A stretch of DNA of 64,000 bases, taken from the NCBI GenBank assembly GCA_019918135.1, contig WBZZ01003147.1, forward strand, positions 180,001-244,000. The letters run 5' to 3'. The position numbers and the translations under genes are program-made. Under the pieces are notes generated by a model. The model made no database searches. It was given only the letters and a program-made list of their open reading frames with translations, and was not told the DNA's origin. This DNA comes from Paulinella micropora (taxonomy: Eukaryota; Cercozoa; Imbricatea; Euglyphida; Paulinellidae). This document shows, piece by piece, positions 17,765-27,108 of this stretch. Every line of letters begins with the position of its first letter. The first letter of the stretch is position 1.

Positions 17765-18292
17765 ATGATGCGATTTAGACTGTCTAGAGGTTGTGTTATG
17801 GTAAAGAATAACGAAAAGAGACCAATGGTAAAAGTTCAATGGAGAGAAGGAGGAAAGGTTATGTGTAAGAGTATCTGTATTGGAAAGAAGAAATCAAAAG
17901 AGCAAGCACTAGAAGAAGCAAAGAAATATCACGAAGAAATTGTGATTCCAAGGTATGAGGAATGGAAAGTAAATTATGATAAAGAAACAAAAGAAATCAA
18001 AAAAGAAAAGAAGAAAATTTGGAAACACAAAGATTTCAAGTGTGAATGCGGCGCTGAAATACATAATGGCAACAAAGGGCGACATATGAAGTCTCAGAAA
18101 CATATTTCAGCAGATTACAAAATTACGGAAAAAGAAAAACCTCCAGTTCCTCCTAGACCAAGCAAAGAGTATATGGAGAGAATAAAGAATGAGGAGATGT
18201 CAAAGTCCAAGGATAAGGACGATAGGTGTAATATTTGCGGATACATGGAACATAACTGCCACTGCGGTTGCGGGTATGGTAAGTATTGGTAA
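17765..18292 (+). CDS. Zinc-finger protein with AP2-like N-terminus
   Basis: A 175-residue, lysine-rich protein, first gene after the left repeat and upstream of the polymerase in the same direction. Residues about 12-60 (VKVQWREGG...KSICIGKKKSKEQALEEAKKY) have the strand-strand-helix pattern of AP2-type DNA-binding domains, as at the start of some integrases and homing nucleases. At about 97-115, CECGAEIHNGNKGRHMKS with the next His forms a C-x-C...H...H finger typical of small proteins in protist DNA viruses. A second cluster (CNICGYMEHNCHCGCG) closes the protein. I infer DNA binding, perhaps in transcription or terminal-repeat handling. The start could be M1 or M2, both at the first codons. 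Confidence 0.7.
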   Translation: MMRFRLSRGCVMVKNNEKRPMVKVQWREGGKVMCKSICIGKKKSKEQALEEAKKYHEEIVIPRYEEWKVNYDKETKEIKKEKKKIWKHKDFKCECGAEIHNGNKGRHMKSQKHISADYKITEKEKPPVPPRPSKEYMERIKNEEMSKSKDKDDRCNICGYMEHNCHCGCGYGKYW

Positions 18293-18450
18293 TTAAAAGG
18301 TTTGTCCGCAGAAAACACTGAATTTCCATCTAAAGACAAGGAAGGGGTCTATATATAGGGCACACGAGGCCACGAGGGGACAACCGATTGAGGCGGACAA
18401 ATATTTTAATTTTATAAAATTATATTTTCCTTAATATACAATTATCAAAC

Positions 18451-21400
18451 ATGGAGACACATGCATACAACGGCAAGGTCTACAGGTTGGATAAGTTGAG
18501 GGAATATAAGATAAATTATGAAATTAAACTAGTCAGGGGTCGGGACGTCCTATATATTAAACCAAAGGTAAGGGGGTATAAGATAGATTCACCGACAGCC
18601 CAAAACTACTTGAACCAAGTAAGAGGTGCGGTGTATTTTGAACACCATGCTATTCCAATAGCACCACCTTTACCTACGATTGAAGAGAAAAAAGAAATCA
18701 AGGAAAATGTCAGAGACTTGATGCGATATGGCAATTACGAAATCAAGCGAGACGACAGAAAGGAGCACAAACTTGGAATAAACGAAAGTATTTACAGGGT
18801 TGTGTTGAATGGAAACTTTCGGTCTTTCACTATGCGAGATGTAATAAGATTTATTGAAATCATATTGAATGACTTTTTAAAACGACAGGGACAAAGAGAT
18901 AAGGTTGATGTAGGTATTGAGTTTGTAGATTATTACGGCAAAGTATCTACAGGACAACATTATGTCAATGAAATCTCGGTTGAAAAAGTTTTAGAAAGAT
19001 TGTCGTCAATATTTCAAAGCAACGAAAGTCTTTATATGGATGAAAGTGGCACCAACTTTGATAAATTAAAGTTTGTATTGAAATCTGTTAAAATGCCTAC
19101 TGGCGGAGCAAGGCTAAAGGTTTTGAACAAACTTGATGTATATAGAAAGAAAGGAGTAATCTGTATTACTAATAGCGATAACTTATGCTTGGCCAGAGCA
19201 ATCGTTGTAGTAAAAGCAAAAATTGAAAAACACCAAAAATACAAAACAATAATGATGGGACGAAAGATACAGCAGGAAATGGCTGAGGATTTGCATAATG
19301 AAGCGAAAGTTGTTAAGGATGTGTGCGGTCTCCCAGAAATTGATACCTTTGCTAAGCACATTAAATATAATTTGGTTATTGTAGAGTTTCCTGACCAAAT
19401 CGTCTATAAGACTGATTTAGTAGATGAGAAAGGCGAACGGCTGACAAACCTTTACATTCTAAAAACGGAAGGGCACTACGATGCCATAACCAATATGAAG
19501 TCAATGCTAGGAAAAAAGAATTTCTGCGAGTTGTGTCTAAGGGGATATATGGAAAGACATGCATGCGATGCTAAATGTAGTATCTGTGAAACCAAGGGTT
19601 GTAAGGGAATAAATGACAAGAGCCAGTGGAAAGAATGTGAGAAGTGTAATAGAAAGTTTCCAAATACTGAATGCTTTAATAATCACATGAAGACAAACTG
19701 CGATGTTAAAGCGAAATGTAAATCGTGCGGTCTTAATTACAGAAAGAAGGACATACACAAATGCGGATATGCGAAATGCCGTAATTGTAAAGAACTGAAA
19801 CCACTAGAGCACCAATGTGAAATAGTCCAAAAGGAAATCCTACCGCCGTCAGAGCAATACATATTCTTTGACTTTGAAGCGACACAGGACACGGGCGAGC
19901 ACATTGTAAATTATGCTGAAAGTCAGTATTACGATGCTAAGGAACAGCCAGTCATTCATAAGAACATTCAAGACTTTTGTAATTGGGCTTTTGACACTAA
20001 ACACAGCGGATTTACCTTTATCGCACACAATGCCCGCGGTTATGATTGTCAGTTTATCCTTAGATGGCTAGTTGATAACAAACAGACACCATTTGTCATT
20101 TACCAAGGCGGAAAGATAATGATGATGACACATAAGAAATACCGCTTCATTGATAGTTTGAGTTTCCTTACGATGCCATTGTCTGACTTTCCGAAGACAT
20201 TCGGACTAACGGAACTTAAGAAAGGCTACTTCCCGCACTTCTTCAACACAGACAAGAACAAAAACTATGTTGGGGTTATGCCACACAAGAAACATTACGG
20301 CTACGACACTATGCGAGGAGATAAGAGAAAGGAGTTTTTAGAATGGTATGAACAACAGGTCAATCTCCGACGCGTCGGAGATAGTGTTCACAACCACTTT
20401 GATATGGCGAAGGAAATCGCTGAGTATTGTCATAGCGATGTTGATATACTTAGAAAGGGTTGTATAGATTTTAGAAAGCAGTTTCTTGAATTCGGTATTG
20501 ACCCGTTTCAATATACAACTATTGCGAGTTGTGTTATGGCTCTGTATCGTGCTAAGTTTATGCCTGTTAATTCAATTGCGGTATTGAAAGCGGAAAAACA
20601 AAACAGGATGGCTTCAAGGGCTTGTGTTGAATGGTTAGCCTACAGAAGCAGACTAGACAAAACCGATATTAAACACGCATTCAACGGAGGTGAAAAAATG
20701 TTTCAACTCGGGCAATCAAAAATATATGTGGATGGCTGGGACGAGAAAAACAAAATCGCTTATGAGTTTTACGGGTGTCATTGGCACGGCTGTCAGAAGT
20801 GTTGGAACGGCAATGCAATGAATGCCAAGAAAAATAAGACTATGGGCGAACTATACAAGGAAACAATGAGAAGAGAAAAACAACTGAGCCAACAGGTAAA
20901 AGTAATAAGTGTCTGGGAATGTGATTGGAGCCTGATGAAAACCAGTGAAAGACTGGCCGAGGATACCAACGAACGAATTATGGAACAAGAAGGATTAAAC
21001 CCACGAGAAGCAATGTTTGGAGGTAGAACGAATGCTCTAACATTGTATTGGAAATCACGACACAGCAACGAATACGCGAAATACATTGACATATGCTCAC
21101 TCTATCCGACCGTTATGTATTATGACCTTTACCCTAGCGGGCACCACGAAATCATCAGACCAAATGATGATAATCTCCGACATGTCGGAGATAAACGAAA
21201 AGATATGCGAAACAAAATCATAAAAAAGGAATACTTTGGAGTGGCTAAGGTTAAGATGCTACTGCCGAGAGGATTACTACACCCAGTCTTACCAAAAGCG
21301 GACAGAGGCAAGATGATGTATTACTTATGCGATAAGTGCGGGATGACTGAGCACCACGGCGAATGCAAGCACACCGACAATGAGCGGGCAATAACAGGAA

Positions 21401-22488
21401 CTTGGGCAACTCCAGAAATTTACAAGGCCTTAGATAAAGGGTATAAGTTAATGAAAGTATATGAAGTATGGCACTGGAAAGAACAGAGCAGTAGCCTATT
21501 CAAAGAATACATAAAGACATTCTTGAAGGTTAAGCAGGAATCAAGTGGATATCCAGCAGGATGCAATACGGCCGAGGAAAAACAAAACTACATAAGCAGT
21601 ATGGAAATAAAAATGGGTGTTGAGATGGATGAAAACAAAATAGAAGAAAACTCAGGTCGCCGTGCGGTGGCTAAGTTGTGCTTGAACTCCTTGTGGGGCA
21701 AGTTTGGAGAGAAGCAGAACAAAAAACAAAACAAAATGATAAGGGATAAGGAAACCCTATACAAACTAATGAACGATAAATCAGTTGATAACATAAATAT
21801 TAACATAATCAACGACGAAATAATAGAGGCCAGTTATGATTTAAAACAAGATGCAGTCAGCGACCCGATTAAGACAAATATTGTAGTTGCTCTATTTACT
21901 ACCTGCCACGCGAGAATGAGGCTTTATGAGATGATGGACAGACTAGGCAGGAGAATTCTATACCACGATACGGATAGTGTAATATATACCACAGACCTGA
22001 CGAAAGGCGAAGATGATGTAAAGACGGGCAAACTACTCGGGGACTGGACGGATGAATTAAAGGGAGCCAAGATAAAGACCTTCGTTGGAGGCGGGGCAAA
22101 GTGCTACGGATACTTATTAGATAACGGCAAAGCCAGTATGAAAGTGAAGGGCTTCAGTATGAATTACGAGACGAAGAAGGCCTTAAACTTACCTAATATG
22201 TTAAGTGTAATCAGTTGCGGGCTTGGTATTAAAAACACAGATTTATTTGAGAAGGGTAAAAATGAACTGGCGGACTTGTTAGAGACTGAGGAAGAATTAA
22301 GGATTGCTAAGCGAATTGAAAAGTCTGGCAAGGTTGTTATAGTAGAGAATAACAAGATAACACGGGACAAACAAAAGAAAAGAATAACAAGCGAATACTT
22401 AGAAAAGATATTTAGTTTTACATATACGAAAAGACAAGTTATCGGAATTGTAGAGAATGCGATTGAAACACTGCCGTTTGGATATTAA
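18451..22488 (+). CDS. polB: Protein-primed family B DNA polymerase
   Basis: At 1345 residues it is long even for Polinton enzymes. A Cys/His-rich segment (about 359-456) precedes the exonuclease domain. Exo I is FFDFEA at about 474, Exo II IAHNARGYDCQF at about 525-535, and Exo III lies near YCHSDVDIL. Polymerase motif A is DICSLYP at about 880, motif B KLCLNSLWGKFGE at about 1075 and motif C YHDTDS at about 1172. Between exonuclease and palm, YVDGWDEKNKIAYEFYGCHW then HGCQKC (about 760-785) is the nuclease-like insert often seen in Polinton polymerases. It should replicate linear DNA from a terminal protein at the inverted repeats; no separate terminal protein gene is evident, so the N-terminal region may supply it (inference). 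Two palindromes (20363, 21173) add NLRRVGDS and NLRHVGDK loops. Catalytic residues are intact. Confidence 0.95.
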   Translation: METHAYNGKVYRLDKLREYKINYEIKLVRGRDVLYIKPKVRGYKIDSPTAQNYLNQVRGAVYFEHHAIPIAPPLPTIEEKKEIKENVRDLMRYGNYEIKRDDRKEHKLGINESIYRVVLNGNFRSFTMRDVIRFIEIILNDFLKRQGQRDKVDVGIEFVDYYGKVSTGQHYVNEISVEKVLERLSSIFQSNESLYMDESGTNFDKLKFVLKSVKMPTGGARLKVLNKLDVYRKKGVICITNSDNLCLARAIVVVKAKIEKHQKYKTIMMGRKIQQEMAEDLHNEAKVVKDVCGLPEIDTFAKHIKYNLVIVEFPDQIVYKTDLVDEKGERLTNLYILKTEGHYDAITNMKSMLGKKNFCELCLRGYMERHACDAKCSICETKGCKGINDKSQWKECEKCNRKFPNTECFNNHMKTNCDVKAKCKSCGLNYRKKDIHKCGYAKCRNCKELKPLEHQCEIVQKEILPPSEQYIFFDFEATQDTGEHIVNYAESQYYDAKEQPVIHKNIQDFCNWAFDTKHSGFTFIAHNARGYDCQFILRWLVDNKQTPFVIYQGGKIMMMTHKKYRFIDSLSFLTMPLSDFPKTFGLTELKKGYFPHFFNTDKNKNYVGVMPHKKHYGYDTMRGDKRKEFLEWYEQQVNLRRVGDSVHNHFDMAKEIAEYCHSDVDILRKGCIDFRKQFLEFGIDPFQYTTIASCVMALYRAKFMPVNSIAVLKAEKQNRMASRACVEWLAYRSRLDKTDIKHAFNGGEKMFQLGQSKIYVDGWDEKNKIAYEFYGCHWHGCQKCWNGNAMNAKKNKTMGELYKETMRREKQLSQQVKVISVWECDWSLMKTSERLAEDTNERIMEQEGLNPREAMFGGRTNALTLYWKSRHSNEYAKYIDICSLYPTVMYYDLYPSGHHEIIRPNDDNLRHVGDKRKDMRNKIIKKEYFGVAKVKMLLPRGLLHPVLPKADRGKMMYYLCDKCGMTEHHGECKHTDNERAITGTWATPEIYKALDKGYKLMKVYEVWHWKEQSSSLFKEYIKTFLKVKQESSGYPAGCNTAEEKQNYISSMEIKMGVEMDENKIEENSGRRAVAKLCLNSLWGKFGEKQNKKQNKMIRDKETLYKLMNDKSVDNININIINDEIIEASYDLKQDAVSDPIKTNIVVALFTTCHARMRLYEMMDRLGRRILYHDTDSVIYTTDLTKGEDDVKTGKLLGDWTDELKGAKIKTFVGGGAKCYGYLLDNGKASMKVKGFSMNYETKKALNLPNMLSVISCGLGIKNTDLFEKGKNELADLLETEEELRIAKRIEKSGKVVIVENNKITRDKQKKRITSEYLEKIFSFTYTKRQVIGIVENAIETLPFGY
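20363..20382 (+). repeat. In-gene 20-bp palindrome, copy 1
   Basis: ATCTCCGACGCGTCGGAGAT is a perfect palindrome, flanked by A on both sides in the coding sense. It encodes N-L-R-R-V-G-D in the polymerase, between WYEQQ and the Exo III region, where related enzymes have a shorter loop. Confidence 0.9.
21173..21192 (+). repeat. In-gene 20-bp palindrome, copy 2
   Basis: ATCTCCGACATGTCGGAGAT is a perfect palindrome in the same frame as copy 1, encoding N-L-R-H-V-G-D. It sits in the loop after polymerase motif A, between YPSGHHE and YFGVAKVKM. Confidence 0.9.
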
Positions 22489-22606
22489 TGATGTTTAGTA
22501 TAGCAAAAAAAATATAGGTTTTTGGGTTATGAAGTCCAGTTACAACAACTTCATAATTTTTTTATTTATTTATTTTTTCTATAAAATATATACCATATAC
22601 TATACT

Positions 22607-22897
22607 ATGACAGCCCTAACCAGACTATGCGAGAAGTTTGAGAAACTCTCTATTGAAAATAAAAAAGAAACATTTTCTCTTACCGATGTTAAAAAGATAA
22701 TTACTGATGAAATCCAAATGATTGAAAAGGCACGGGCGGGCAAGCCAACCGATGTTTTTCCATTTGGTAAGTATAAAGGTAAGAAAATTCAAGGTGTAGC
22801 GGTTATTGATAAGCCATACCTTGAATGGGTTATGAAACAGCCGTGGTTTGAAAAATTTACTGACATTAAGGCAGAAGTAAAAAAATATTTACAATAA
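22607..22897 (+). CDS. Small protein with ExoX-C-like domain, paralogue 1
   Basis: I start it at the ATG at 22607, giving 96 residues, because the longer frame from 22529 adds only a hydrophobic A+T-rich leader translated from promoter-like sequence. The C-terminal half reads FPFGKYKGKKIQGVA, DKPYLEWVMKQPWF, and resembles the small domain found at the end of ExoX-type nucleases and in stand-alone phage proteins (FGKYKG...YLxW). No catalytic residues are visible, so it probably binds DNA or a partner rather than cutting. It follows the polymerase and is followed by a sister gene. Confidence 0.75.
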   Translation: MTALTRLCEKFEKLSIENKKETFSLTDVKKIITDEIQMIEKARAGKPTDVFPFGKYKGKKIQGVAVIDKPYLEWVMKQPWFEKFTDIKAEVKKYLQ

Positions 22898-22921
22898 AAT
22901 TGTTTTGTAGTATATATATCA

Positions 22922-23362
22922 ATGACAGACCTAAGCACAAAGCAGGACTACTTGAATGAAATTGAAAAATGGAACATTGACAGCGAAGTTAAGAAACCCA
23001 CTATTAAATGGACAAAGCCTGACATTGTTTCTTTTTATGAGCAATATAAGCCGAGGGATGATAATGTTAAAGTAGTAATTCCGTCCAATGTTGATTTGCA
23101 AGATAAATCATCATTTGCTATAACGGACGAAGAGCAGAGCACTCCTTTTACGACTGCAGATTTAAAAAAAACGGGGATTACTGAAATAAAGGCTAAGGTC
23201 GGCGAAGAAATAGCACAAAGTGAAACCGATATTTTTCTTCAATATGGTAAGTATAAAAAAATGAAAATTGAAGATGTCGCTAAGATTGACAAACCATACC
23301 TTGAATATTTAATTCAACAACCTTATTTTAATAACAAAGATGCTGTAAAAAAATATTTGTGA
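22922..23362 (+). CDS. Small protein with ExoX-C-like domain, paralogue 2
   Basis: A 146-residue protein 24 bp after its sister. The last 45 residues (YGKYKKMKIEDVA, DKPYLEYLIQQPYF) repeat the sister's domain, ending in the same V-K-K-Y-L, so the pair arose by tandem duplication. The N-terminal 90 residues are different and have a helix-rich start (KQDYLNEIEKWNID...KPDIVSFYEQYK) that resembles a short SAP/HeH-like fold (inference). It ends just before the convergent minus-strand block. Confidence 0.75.
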   Translation: MTDLSTKQDYLNEIEKWNIDSEVKKPTIKWTKPDIVSFYEQYKPRDDNVKVVIPSNVDLQDKSSFAITDEEQSTPFTTADLKKTGITEIKAKVGEEIAQSETDIFLQYGKYKKMKIEDVAKIDKPYLEYLIQQPYFNNKDAVKKYL

Positions 23363-23399
23363 TGATATTACATTGTCTTCCACTAAATTTTTTTTGGCT

Positions 23400-24635
23400 T
23401 TACCAATCCTCTATAAAATTAGCGATAATATTGACATTTCCACCATTATTAGTAGTAGAAACCGATTTCTGCGTAAAAGTTAATACATCACTTGGAGACA
23501 GATAAATATCATAATTTCTTAGATTGATTTGTTGAGTTGAATTAGCATTAACATATATTTTAAAAATCGTCGTTCCGTTGGCGATAGCAGTCGCTGTTGT
23601 GTCGGTATCAACTATTGAATATTTCGTATCTACATCCGCATACACTGCTCCAGTTAATGTTCCATTAACCACCATTCTGACGACATTCGTTTTTGAGTCT
23701 TCATTACTAATGCTTATTAATGATGGATACACTAATGAATAATTGTCTAAGTTAGCACCAGCACTATCATATTTAGCCTTATTTCTTATACTCAATATCG
23801 GTCTTTCTGTAGTGTGGGCTACTTCAGCACCCTCAATTGAATTCGTTATACTTGTATTAATAGTATCCAACCCCTCAATGAATAAACTAGCACTCGCCGT
23901 TTTAAGAATTTGTATTCCAGTCTTTGCATCATTTCTCATGACTGCTGTAAATGGTAATGTCGTATTTCCAAGGCTTACTTCATCATTCGAATTAGCATAC
24001 TTAATCATATGAACTAGTTGAAATTCACCAGTCTCTGGATTTTCAATTGAAAACTTAATAGCACCAAACCCAAGATACTGAAATTGAATTTGAAATACAT
24101 TTCCTACGCTCCATTCTAAGTCTGGCATAGCCGAAGTTCCATCGCACGGGTCATCCCAGTCTTTTTGGTCAATATATTCTACATCATTTCTTTTACAATG
24201 TGCGATATTCATTCCTTCGTGATTTTTGTAAAAATAAAATCCATCGTTAAGGTCATTTCCTATTCCAATAAATGAATAATATGCTTTTGTATCATCCGTC
24301 GTCCATAGAGCAGTAAAGCGAGCAAGTACACCCATTCCAGTTCTATATTTTATTCTCCTTTTACTTACTAATTCAGCATCCGCCGTCGCATTTGCTTGAG
24401 TTTTCAATTCAGCCATATTTTCCAAAAATGACACACTTGCTTTAGTTTCTGTTTTTGTCCATACCCTTGTATTAATGGTATATGGAAAGATTTCTTGTAA
24501 TACTGGTGTTAATTGCGCAGTCGTTGTTTCGCCGAAGGCTGTCTTCATATTATCAATGTGGCCATCATATCCTACTTTTAGGTTAATGAACTCTCCTTTA
24601 GGATTTTGTGCTACCAAATTTCTCTGGTGAGACAT
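23400..24635 (-). CDS. Predicted virion protein, possible spike or fibre
   Basis: A 411-residue protein, last gene of the minus-strand morphogenesis block and directly downstream of the major capsid gene. It is acidic, rich in Thr/Asn/Ile, with alternating strand-like segments and no transmembrane helix. The N-terminus (NLVAQNPKGEFINLKVGYDG, then FGETTTAQLTPVLQEIFPY) looks like a conserved anchoring segment, while the rest resembles a beta-rich head. I infer a receptor-binding or vertex protein from position and composition only. Just upstream on its strand is TTTTTTTAATAATATA, also seen before other late-type genes here. Confidence 0.6.
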   Translation of the reverse strand: MSHQRNLVAQNPKGEFINLKVGYDGHIDNMKTAFGETTTAQLTPVLQEIFPYTINTRVWTKTETKASVSFLENMAELKTQANATADAELVSKRRIKYRTGMGVLARFTALWTTDDTKAYYSFIGIGNDLNDGFYFYKNHEGMNIAHCKRNDVEYIDQKDWDDPCDGTSAMPDLEWSVGNVFQIQFQYLGFGAIKFSIENPETGEFQLVHMIKYANSNDEVSLGNTTLPFTAVMRNDAKTGIQILKTASASLFIEGLDTINTSITNSIEGAEVAHTTERPILSIRNKAKYDSAGANLDNYSLVYPSLISISNEDSKTNVVRMVVNGTLTGAVYADVDTKYSIVDTDTTATAIANGTTIFKIYVNANSTQQINLRNYDIYLSPSDVLTFTQKSVSTTNNGGNVNIIANFIEDW

Positions 24636-24690
24636 TGTAGGTCTATATTATTAAAAAAATAAATTAACTATCAAAATTAATAATTACCTC

Positions 24691-26178
24691 TTAACTAATT
24701 GTAATCATATTTGCCTTAACCTGAACCTCCCGCTGAGTGATTGCCACGGTGTAGTGGTTGTAGGCGGCATTCGCGGTGGTCGCAATAAACTCCCATCGTC
24801 GCTCAGTATCAAGACTTAAACCGCTGATTTCATTTTGGTCTTTGCTCCATAGCGGGCGGGTATTATCCCAAGCATCAACCCAGAACCAATTGTATTTATA
24901 CACATCGTTATTCAACAAGGCCGAACCCTCAACCTTTGGCTTCAAGTACATATAGTCTTCTTCGCTCGCTGTGTCAATGTTGAATTCTTGCTGGCGGGAA
25001 CCATCCAGAGTAGTGTAGAAATTGACAACCTTAGTAGCGCCACGATTATCGTTGTCATAGGCTGTGTTCTTTCTTTCTTCTGTGTTAAAAACAGAGTGAT
25101 AAATCTTCTTCAAACGGCGACCATGACCTCTGTCAAATCGCATAATAATGTTTTGGCTTGTGCTTGCTTGTGTAGTATTCTTATAAACATAGGGATAATC
25201 AATATTGAAGTTCATGCCTTCGGGGCTAGCAATCTTCTGCTGGATTGATTGAATGACATCAGGGTTCGTTTCAACAGCAAGAAACAAGGCAAGATTGGTG
25301 ACATCAGCAGATACAGCCATAGGCATGGTAGCATTTCCTGCGGCAAGATAAGCAGTGCTAAGACAAGTAGCGGCACCATTCGTCACCGTATAACCAGTTC
25401 TGTCAGTAGCACCCCACACAATCCGCATGGTCAAAATTTCTGGAAACATAATAGTCTTATCAAGTGCGAAAATAGTGTTAATAATCATACCCAAAGGAAT
25501 TTTAACATTAATGGCCAAAGCGGCATTCGCTCCACTTCCCACAAGATACTTCGCCTCGTTGTAATTAACATTTACGGCGGATAGTGCTCCAACTCCAGTC
25601 GTCAAAGCAGCATCATCGTGACGACGAGCAGAAATCACTGGCTCTCGCAATAGACCCTGAGTTGCGGCAGCAACATCGTTATTACCATCAGCGGCCGCAC
25701 GAAAGGCTGTTCTAGTTGCTTCAACGGCACTAATGTTAATCAAGCCGTTAGCATTACACTTTTGGAGCATACACCCCCAACCACTAGCATCCCCGTGGTT
25801 AGGAAGGTCTAAGAAATCCTTCAAACTCATTTCTGGTTTCCACAGCATCTTAGTTACCATTCTGAGATGGTTAAGGTCGCACAGATAAACACCGCTACGG
25901 GTCTGAAGTTGTATCTGGCTAATTTGTGAAAGGCAGTCCATAAAAATTCTAGTATAAGTGTTGGCAGGAGCCGCTCTCATAGTATAAGTAAAACTCAAAT
26001 AAGACCTAGCGAGATTGAACGGACGACTGATAAGGTCAAATGATCGTTCTTGTCCGCCAGCAGTGGTGACCTCAAAGGTTCCAGAGCCCTCACGTGGAGC
26101 AAGTTTATTCAAACGATAAGAAGCACTGATGTAGTCAGTTCTAGAAAAGTCTAGTTCGCCTCCGTGTTGAGTTGGCAT
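24691..26178 (-). CDS. MCP: Major capsid protein (double jelly-roll type)
   Basis: A 495-residue protein, near the usual size for PLV/virophage capsids. It starts MPTQHGGELDFSRTDY and continues in long strand-rich segments with a Trp/Tyr-rich C-terminal half (YKYNWFWVDAWDNTRPLW). Position between the minor capsid gene and the spike candidate, single-copy state, lack of charge clusters and length support the call. I recognise the overall pattern of a PLV capsid but cannot run the structure search that would prove two jelly-rolls. It should assemble as pseudo-hexameric trimers in the virion shell. No frame damage. Confidence 0.82.
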   Translation of the reverse strand: MPTQHGGELDFSRTDYISASYRLNKLAPREGSGTFEVTTAGGQERSFDLISRPFNLARSYLSFTYTMRAAPANTYTRIFMDCLSQISQIQLQTRSGVYLCDLNHLRMVTKMLWKPEMSLKDFLDLPNHGDASGWGCMLQKCNANGLINISAVEATRTAFRAAADGNNDVAAATQGLLREPVISARRHDDAALTTGVGALSAVNVNYNEAKYLVGSGANAALAINVKIPLGMIINTIFALDKTIMFPEILTMRIVWGATDRTGYTVTNGAATCLSTAYLAAGNATMPMAVSADVTNLALFLAVETNPDVIQSIQQKIASPEGMNFNIDYPYVYKNTTQASTSQNIIMRFDRGHGRRLKKIYHSVFNTEERKNTAYDNDNRGATKVVNFYTTLDGSRQQEFNIDTASEEDYMYLKPKVEGSALLNNDVYKYNWFWVDAWDNTRPLWSKDQNEISGLSLDTERRWEFIATTANAAYNHYTVAITQREVQVKANMITIS

Positions 26179-26268
26179 TTTGTTTTTGATTTTTAGGCAG
26201 TAGTGTAAGTTGATTAATACACAAATATATTCATAGAAAAAAAATAATTAAATCAAAAATTAATTAAA

Positions 26269-27081
26269 TTACCTAGATTTTAATAAATTGAAAAAGGATG
26301 TAAATAAATTAAAATAATTAGTTTCTCTGTAAATTAATAATGTTATAACAATACCCAAACCATTAAGATTTATAGCCTGATCGTTTTCGTCCGTCAAGTA
26401 AAACCTAAATACATTATTTGAACTGGTGGATAATTTCTTACCATACTCAGACCCGCTTCCGTCGTATATAACGGCTCCAAATGGAATATCATTCGCCGTG
26501 TATATTTCTTGTAGCACATGATTATCTCCTTCACCAACTAAGTCCGATTGAAGGTATAAAGTCTTTTCACCAGTTAAAATAATTACATTTGGCGATTTAA
26601 TAAAATCATTAGTAAAGAAATATGTTGAATTTCTATCAAACCCCATAACTTCGTGAATACGGGTATCATCATCAAATATAAATCGCGGTTGAATACCTTT
26701 ATTCTCTGACACACTGAATGTTAATTTGCCATCTTCTGGTTCTATGTTGGTATTATTACTGGATACAACATAAGTATAATTATTTGGGCTGTCCGCGGTT
26801 AGCACCTCCGACAACTTATTTTTTATATTGTTCATTGTGTAGTTTCCCTCAGGTATAGTAATTAAAGCCTCATACCCGTCTTCGCTAAGAGTAAAAGTAT
26901 TATATGGCGAAGCCACAGAGTAATACGACTTTGGAACATAGATATGAAGAATTTTACAATGTGTGGGATTGTCTAGTGATTTTAAGTTTAATTCGTGTGT
27001 AAAGTCGCTATCTGTGCCTGTTATCCTGTTTTTACTATTTATGTAATAGATACCAGAACTTCTTCCTCCCTTATACTCCAT
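26269..27081 (-). CDS. mCP: Minor capsid (penton-type) protein
   Basis: A 270-residue protein just upstream of the major capsid gene on the same strand, the usual place for the penton in this group. The N-terminus (GRSSGIYYINSKNRITGTDS, then DFTHELNL) is the typical opening of PLV/virophage minor capsid proteins, followed by KILHIYVPKSYYSV and FTLSEDGYEALITIPEGNYT, as expected of a single jelly-roll. It probably forms pentamers at the vertices. The start is the ATG at 27081, preceded by an A+T-rich TATAATATA stretch. Confidence 0.82.
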   Translation of the reverse strand: MEYKGGRSSGIYYINSKNRITGTDSDFTHELNLKSLDNPTHCKILHIYVPKSYYSVASPYNTFTLSEDGYEALITIPEGNYTMNNIKNKLSEVLTADSPNNYTYVVSSNNTNIEPEDGKLTFSVSENKGIQPRFIFDDDTRIHEVMGFDRNSTYFFTNDFIKSPNVIILTGEKTLYLQSDLVGEGDNHVLQEIYTANDIPFGAVIYDGSGSEYGKKLSTSSNNVFRFYLTDENDQAINLNGLGIVITLLIYRETNYFNLFTSFFNLLKSR

Positions 27082-27108
27082 GATGCGTATATTATAGATA
27101 AATATCTT

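Noticed and set aside
22529-22606. Upstream extension of the first ExoX-C-like protein
   Set aside because: The added 26 residues are hydrophobic Phe/Ile/Tyr from an A+T-rich promoter-like stretch, while the sister gene starts with a matching MT- at its own ATG.
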